Positions 6,947-8,810 of a DNA stretch of 8,810 nt are shown piece after piece. Below the pieces are notes generated by a model. That model was not told where the DNA came from. It saw only the letters and a list, made by a program, of their open reading frames with translations, and searched no databases. The position numbers and the translations under genes are program-made. Within the stretch, counting starts at the first letter, position 1. Every line of letters begins with the position of its first letter. The DNA lies in assembly GCA_937928755.1 (NCBI GenBank), contig CALEZI010000003.1:1-8810 (forward strand), given 5' to 3'. Source of the DNA: an uncultured Rhodanobacteraceae bacterium. Lineage in GTDB: Bacteria > Pseudomonadota > Gammaproteobacteria > Xanthomonadales > SZUA-5.

Positions 6947-7393
6947 ATGCTGCAGGCAACCAACCCGGACCTAGTGACGCAATTGCGCGCCGATGCCGAG
7001 GTGTTGAGCGTAAGCTTTGCGGCGGCAGCCGCCGATCCGCGCGGGTTCGCTGCGCGCTTCTACGCGCGCCTGTTCGAGCTGGCGCCAGCCGCGCGCGAGT
7101 TGTTTCCGGCCGAATTGCAGTCGCAACAGGAGAAATTCGCACAGACCATCGCCACCATCATCGGCTTCGTCGACGATCCGGCGACATTGATCGGCGGCCT
7201 GCGCCGGCTTGGTGCACGGCATGTCGCCTACGGCACCCAGCCACAGCACTATGCGCTGGTCGGCGAGGCGCTGCTGTGGTCACTGGAGCGCGCCCACCCA
7301 GGCGGATTGCCGGGAGACGCCCGCGCCGCCTGGCTGCGACTCTATGGCTGGATCGTCTCCGAGATGATCCAGGGTGCACGCGGCGCGGACTGA
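6947..7393 (+). CDS. Single-domain (Vitreoscilla-type) bacterial globin
   Basis: This 148-residue haem protein matches the single-domain globins related to Vitreoscilla haemoglobin and the globin domain of flavohaemoglobin. It likely binds oxygen or nitric oxide in the cytoplasm. Aligned by eye to Vgb, the proximal F8 histidine is H92 in GARHVAYGT, the B10 tyrosine is Y39 in RFYARLF, the CD1 phenylalanine is F53 in ELFP, and the distal E7 position is probably Q61. HYALVGEALLW (101-111) matches the conserved G-helix start. There is no FAD or NAD domain, so any NO dioxygenase activity would need a separate reductase. GAGGA at 6935-6939 sits 7 bases before the ATG and supports this start. The gene may be co-transcribed with the unknown 93-residue gene 65 bases downstream. 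A physiological link to the divergent sigma/kinase pair is possible but not shown. Confidence 0.93.
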   Translation: MLQATNPDLVTQLRADAEVLSVSFAAAAADPRGFAARFYARLFELAPAARELFPAELQSQQEKFAQTIATIIGFVDDPATLIGGLRRLGARHVAYGTQPQHYALVGEALLWSLERAHPGGLPGDARAAWLRLYGWIVSEMIQGARGAD

Positions 7394-7419
7394 GCCGGAC
7401 GCGCAGTGCCAATGCAGTC

Positions 7420-7436
7420 GATGGATCCGTTCCATC
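7420..7436 (+). repeat. Small hairpin between globin and downstream gene
   Basis: GATGGA (7420-7425) and TCCATC (7431-7436) form a perfect 6-base stem around a 5-base loop. No T-run follows, so it is not a typical terminator. It lies 26 bases after the globin stop and 22 bases before the next start. It could stabilise the globin mRNA end or be chance. Confidence 0.35.
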
Positions 7437-7448
7437 TCAAGTCAGCCC

Positions 7449-7452
7449 GGAG
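7449..7452 (+). promoter_or_regulatory. Ribosome binding site fixing the start at 7459
   Basis: GGAG lies 6 bases before the ATG at 7459. It supports that start over the upstream in-frame ATG at 7276, which would place the first 39 codons inside the globin gene. Confidence 0.6.
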
Positions 7453-7458
7453 CCCGCA

Positions 7459-7740
7459 ATGCCTGCGTTCGGTCAGATCCAGATCAATCAGGACGGCCGC
7501 AGCGGCGACATCACACTGACGCTGGCCAGTGGCAGCCATCGATTCTGGTGGGAATTCGGCGGCGGCGACTGCATTGCCTTCATTGACGTGCCCGACGCCC
7601 GTCAATGGCAGGCGATCCCGGCGCTGGCGCCACACTCTCGCGACGCCCTGCTGGCATGGCTGGCGCGCGAAGTGAGCCGCCGCCAGTGCGCCGGCGCGCG
7701 CATCGTCATCAGCGACAGCGCCATCGAGTTCCACCGCTAG
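7459..7740 (+). CDS. Small protein of unknown function (93 aa)
   Basis: I do not recognise this protein. It is 93 residues long with no signal peptide or membrane helix. The N-terminal half looks like beta strands (GDITLTLAS, HRFWWEFGG, DCIAFIDVP), with an aromatic cluster at F29-W30-W31 and Gly-rich FGGGD. An amphipathic helix follows (about 58-77, HSRDALLAWLAREVSRR), then a final strand (RIVISDSAIEF, 81-91). A beta-beta-beta-alpha-beta order is plausible for a small cytoplasmic domain. Codon use has the high third-position GC of its neighbours, and a good ribosome binding site precedes it, so I think it is a real gene. It lies 65 bases after the globin gene on the same strand and may be co-transcribed, which is the only functional hint. 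Confidence 0.72.
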   Translation: MPAFGQIQINQDGRSGDITLTLASGSHRFWWEFGGGDCIAFIDVPDARQWQAIPALAPHSRDALLAWLAREVSRRQCAGARIVISDSAIEFHR

Positions 7741-7761
7741 TGGGTTGTCATTGATTCGTGG

Positions 7762-7788
7762 GACTATTTTGACCCCGGATGGTCAGTC
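7762..7788. terminator. Candidate bidirectional hairpin between convergent genes
   Basis: TGACC (7770-7774) pairs with GGTCA (7781-7785) around CCGGAT. An outer GAC/GTC (7762-7764 with 7786-7788) can pair across a bulge. It lies between the convergent ends of the 93-residue gene (stop at 7740) and the 58-residue gene (stop at 7857). The plus side is followed by only GTCTTTCG and the minus side reads AAAATAGTC, so the T-tract is poor. Termination here is likely from context but weakly supported by sequence. Confidence 0.35.
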
Positions 7789-7856
7789 TTTCGAGCGCAT
7801 GGGGAGACTTGGGCAATGGGCCGACTGGCAAACGCGGAGCTACGCATCAGCGCCCG

Positions 7857-8033
7857 CTACAAGCCGCGCAACCGGCACGCCAGCAGCAACAGACCGAGCC
7901 CGATGATCCAGCAGCCGGCTGCCACTTCAGGCGCGATCTTGACCAGCCCGAAATGGGCCGCCAGCGCGACTATGTAGAGCACCAGTGAAACCACCCAGAC
8001 CCAAAAGGTCGGGGCTTTGCCTGTGTTGGCCAT
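7857..8033 (-). CDS. Small two-helix membrane protein (58 aa)
   Basis: The product is a 58-residue hydrophobic protein with two predicted membrane helices, about 10-30 (FWVWVVSLVLYIVALAAHF) and 35-54 (PEVAAGCWIIGLGLLLLACR), joined by a very short turn. The short polar lead MANTGKAP and the basic end RLRGL suggest both ends lie in the cytoplasm. The start at 8033 was chosen because AGGAG lies 6 bases upstream. An in-frame ATG at 8090 would add 19 residues with no ribosome binding site and is rejected. I know small membrane proteins of this shape are common in Xanthomonadales as unannotated hypotheticals, but I cannot assign a role. It is divergent from the TerB-like gene and convergent with the 93-residue gene. 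Confidence 0.78.
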   Translation of the reverse strand: MANTGKAPTFWVWVVSLVLYIVALAAHFGLVKIAPEVAAGCWIIGLGLLLLACRLRGL

Positions 8034-8039
8034 GATTGA

Positions 8040-8044
8040 CTCCT
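8040..8044 (-). promoter_or_regulatory. Ribosome binding site fixing the start at 8033
   Basis: The complement of CTCCT at 8040-8044 reads AGGAG, 6 bases before the minus-strand ATG at 8033. It decides for the 58-residue start over the longer frame. Confidence 0.7.
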
Positions 8045-8076
8045 GCAACAGATTCGGGCGTGCAGGGGCTATCGGA

Positions 8077-8114
8077 CCCGCGCTCTGCACAACAGCACTC
8101 CCCCGCAGAGCGGG
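8077..8114. repeat. Imperfect inverted repeat in the divergent gap
   Basis: CCCGCGCTCTGC (8077-8088) pairs with GCAGAGCGGG (8105-8114) as a 10-pair stem with a small bulge near G8080-C8081 and a 16-base loop. On the minus strand it would lie about 44-81 bases before the 58-residue gene start, so it could be a 5' leader hairpin or an operator. No T-run follows on either side. Confidence 0.5.
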
Positions 8115-8203
8115 TTCGCGATCGATGCCACCGACGGACTCTGGACCGGATCAACCACGGGTTCGGTGCGCCAGCGCACACAGACAGCGATCATCGTTGG
8201 AAG

Positions 8204-8236
8204 TCGCAGCATTTCGTGCAAGCATCGCTGCTGCGA
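8204..8236. repeat. Perfect 8-base inverted repeat in the divergent gap
   Basis: TCGCAGCA (8204-8211) and TGCTGCGA (8229-8236) are exact complements separated by 17 bases. The spacer itself holds TGC-AA-GCA (8217-8224) near its centre, giving nested symmetry over 33 bases. It lies 79 bases before the TerB-like start. It could be a dimeric regulator site or an RNA hairpin. Confidence 0.5.
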
Positions 8237-8314
8237 GGCGCTCGAACCCAGTTTTCCTTCTGATCACATTCCCGCTCGAGCCTGTCGATCGCGAATTCAC
8301 CACAGAGGCCTCCG

Positions 8315-8560
8315 ATGTCCATCAAACCGAAGAGCCATATCGAGATCACCATCGAATCGATGAAGGTGTTCATGAACGACGGTCAACTCGATGTCGCCGA
8401 ATTGAACTTCCTGCTGGGACTGGCCATGCGCGACAGCGGTATCGACGAAGACGAGCGCCGCGTGCTCAAGAACATCATCGCGCGTGCGGAAAAATCGCCG
8501 ATGGACGCCACCACCCGAGCGCACGTGGAGAAGGTGAAGCTGGAATACGACCTCGGCTGA
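8315..8560 (+). CDS. Small TerB-like acidic helical protein (81 aa)
   Basis: The product is an 81-residue, helix-rich, charged cytoplasmic protein. The middle (about 16-60) resembles the TerB-like fold: helix, acidic turn, helix, acidic turn, helix. Two related acidic turns are visible: D22-G23-Q24-L25-D26-V27-A28-E29 and D40-S41-G42-I43-D44-E45-D46-E47, the kind of short acidic segments that in TerB-type proteins have been linked to metal binding. The protein is shorter than full TerB (about 140-150 residues), so it may be a half-domain or a separate family; the match is by eye. AGAGG lies about 7 bases before the ATG and supports the start. The gene is monocistronic, divergent from the small membrane protein, and followed by a 206-base gap before the tRNA. 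Confidence 0.78.
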   Translation: MSIKPKSHIEITIESMKVFMNDGQLDVAELNFLLGLAMRDSGIDEDERRVLKNIIARAEKSPMDATTRAHVEKVKLEYDLG

Positions 8561-8647
8561 ATGACGACAACGCTGGCCAGCTCTGCACCCGTCGAGCCCA
8601 CGCGAAATCAGGCTCCGCCAACCCGCCACTGAGCGCTGCGCTTGCGC

Positions 8648-8653
8648 CATAAT
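8648..8653 (+). promoter_or_regulatory. Candidate -10 element upstream of the tRNA
   Basis: CATAAT is a good -10 match and is followed by a GC-rich run (CCGCGGCCGC), as is common at stable-RNA promoters under stringent control. I see no good -35 at 16-18 bases upstream. Transcripts would start near 8660, leaving a leader of about 105 bases that includes the two hairpins at 8670-8708. Confidence 0.33.
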
Positions 8654-8669
8654 CCGCGGCCGCACTCAA

Positions 8670-8708
8670 CCCTGAGCGAAAGCGAAGGGCGAGGCTCATG
8701 GATGAGCC
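8670..8708 (+). repeat. Two-hairpin palindromic element, CATGGATG-centred copy 2
   Basis: CCCT (8670-8673) and AGGG (8686-8689) enclose a symmetric GA/GA pair, a GC/GC pair and a GAAA loop, the shape of a GNRA-capped RNA hairpin. Directly after it, GGCTCAT (8693-8699) and ATGAGCC (8702-8708) form a perfect 7-base palindrome around GG. The arrangement suggests a REP-like extragenic palindrome or a structured leader. A weaker relative is at 111-140. Confidence 0.5.
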
Positions 8709-8726
8709 GAGCAGTATCGGCGGCCA

Positions 8727-8739
8727 CCTCGCCGCGAGG
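8727..8739. repeat. Short GC-rich hairpin before the tRNA
   Basis: CCTCG (8727-8731) and CGAGG (8735-8739) form a 5-base stem with a CCG loop. In GC-rich DNA this could be chance, but it adjoins the two-hairpin element and may be part of it. Confidence 0.25.
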
Positions 8740-8766
8740 CGCGCCGGTCGGCGACAGTGTTACGTC

Positions 8767-8810
8767 GGAGGGATGGCGGAGCGGTTGAATGCACCGGTCT
8801 TGACTCGATT
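8767..8810 (+). tRNA. tRNA-Ser(UGA), 5' part only, broken after the anticodon
   Basis: The 5' part fits a bacterial serine tRNA: acceptor strand GGAGGGA (8767-8773), TG, D-stem GCG (8776-8778) with the loop GAGCGGTTGAA (8779-8789) and TGC (8790-8792), A, anticodon stem CCGGT (8794-8798), then loop C, T and anticodon TGA at 8801-8803. A normal copy would continue with two loop bases and ACCGG to close the stem. The window reads CTCGATT instead (8804-8810), which cannot pair with CCGGT. The long variable arm, T-arm and 3' acceptor strand are beyond the window. The call of serine rests on the D-arm and anticodon and is fairly secure; whether the gene is intact is not. Confidence 0.72.

Noticed and set aside
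8253..8268. CRP/Clp-type site upstream of the TerB-like gene
   Set aside because: Only the TCACA half (8264-8268) is present; the TGTGA half at the right spacing reads TTTCC.
1..8810. CRISPR array, insertion sequence or prophage genes
   Set aside because: No regularly spaced direct repeats of CRISPR length, no transposase, integrase or phage structural gene seen.

Overview
This is a high-GC window of bacterial chromosome. The RuvA sequence is close to the gammaproteobacterial form. The ECF sigma factor plus Ser/Thr kinase pair and the Vitreoscilla-type globin suggest the Lysobacterales (Xanthomonadales), probably near Rhodanobacteraceae or Lysobacteraceae. That placement is inference from family resemblance, not a database match.

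Layout, left to right. (1) Bases 1-383 hold no convincing gene. The first 120 bases are about 44% GC by my count, well below the rest, and the stretch carries short repeats. (2) A plus-strand block at 384-3532 contains ruvA (Holliday junction DNA binding), an SLC13-type permease with two RCK_C domains, and an RsuA-family rRNA pseudouridine synthase. The last two overlap in a TGATG junction, so they are probably translationally coupled. Neither ruvC nor ruvB is beside ruvA here. (3) A minus-strand pair at 6783-3632 encodes an ECF sigma factor and, overlapping it by one base, a transmembrane Ser/Thr kinase with a long helical C-terminal region. The sigma factor has Thr-Thr where most ECF factors have acidic residues in region 2.2, as expected of an ECF factor switched on by phosphorylation. 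(4) Divergent from that pair lie a single-domain globin and a 93-residue protein I do not recognise. (5) Two small divergent genes follow: a 58-residue two-helix membrane protein on the minus strand and an 81-residue TerB-like acidic helical protein on the plus strand. The 281 bases between them hold two clear inverted repeats. (6) The window ends with a palindromic repeat-like element and the 5' half of a tRNA-Ser(UGA). Its sequence stops matching a tRNA right after the anticodon.

How the parts may work together: the sigma/kinase pair looks like a complete signalling unit, with an outside sensor, an inside kinase and a sigma factor as output. The ruvA block is housekeeping DNA repair and rRNA modification with a transporter between. 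The globin may bind oxygen or nitric oxide, and nothing in the sequence ties it to the sigma/kinase pair except position. I see no CRISPR array, insertion sequence, prophage gene or biosynthetic cluster. The strongest candidate for something worth following is the sigma/kinase phospho-switch, then the truncated tRNA and the CATGGATG-centred repeats near both ends.
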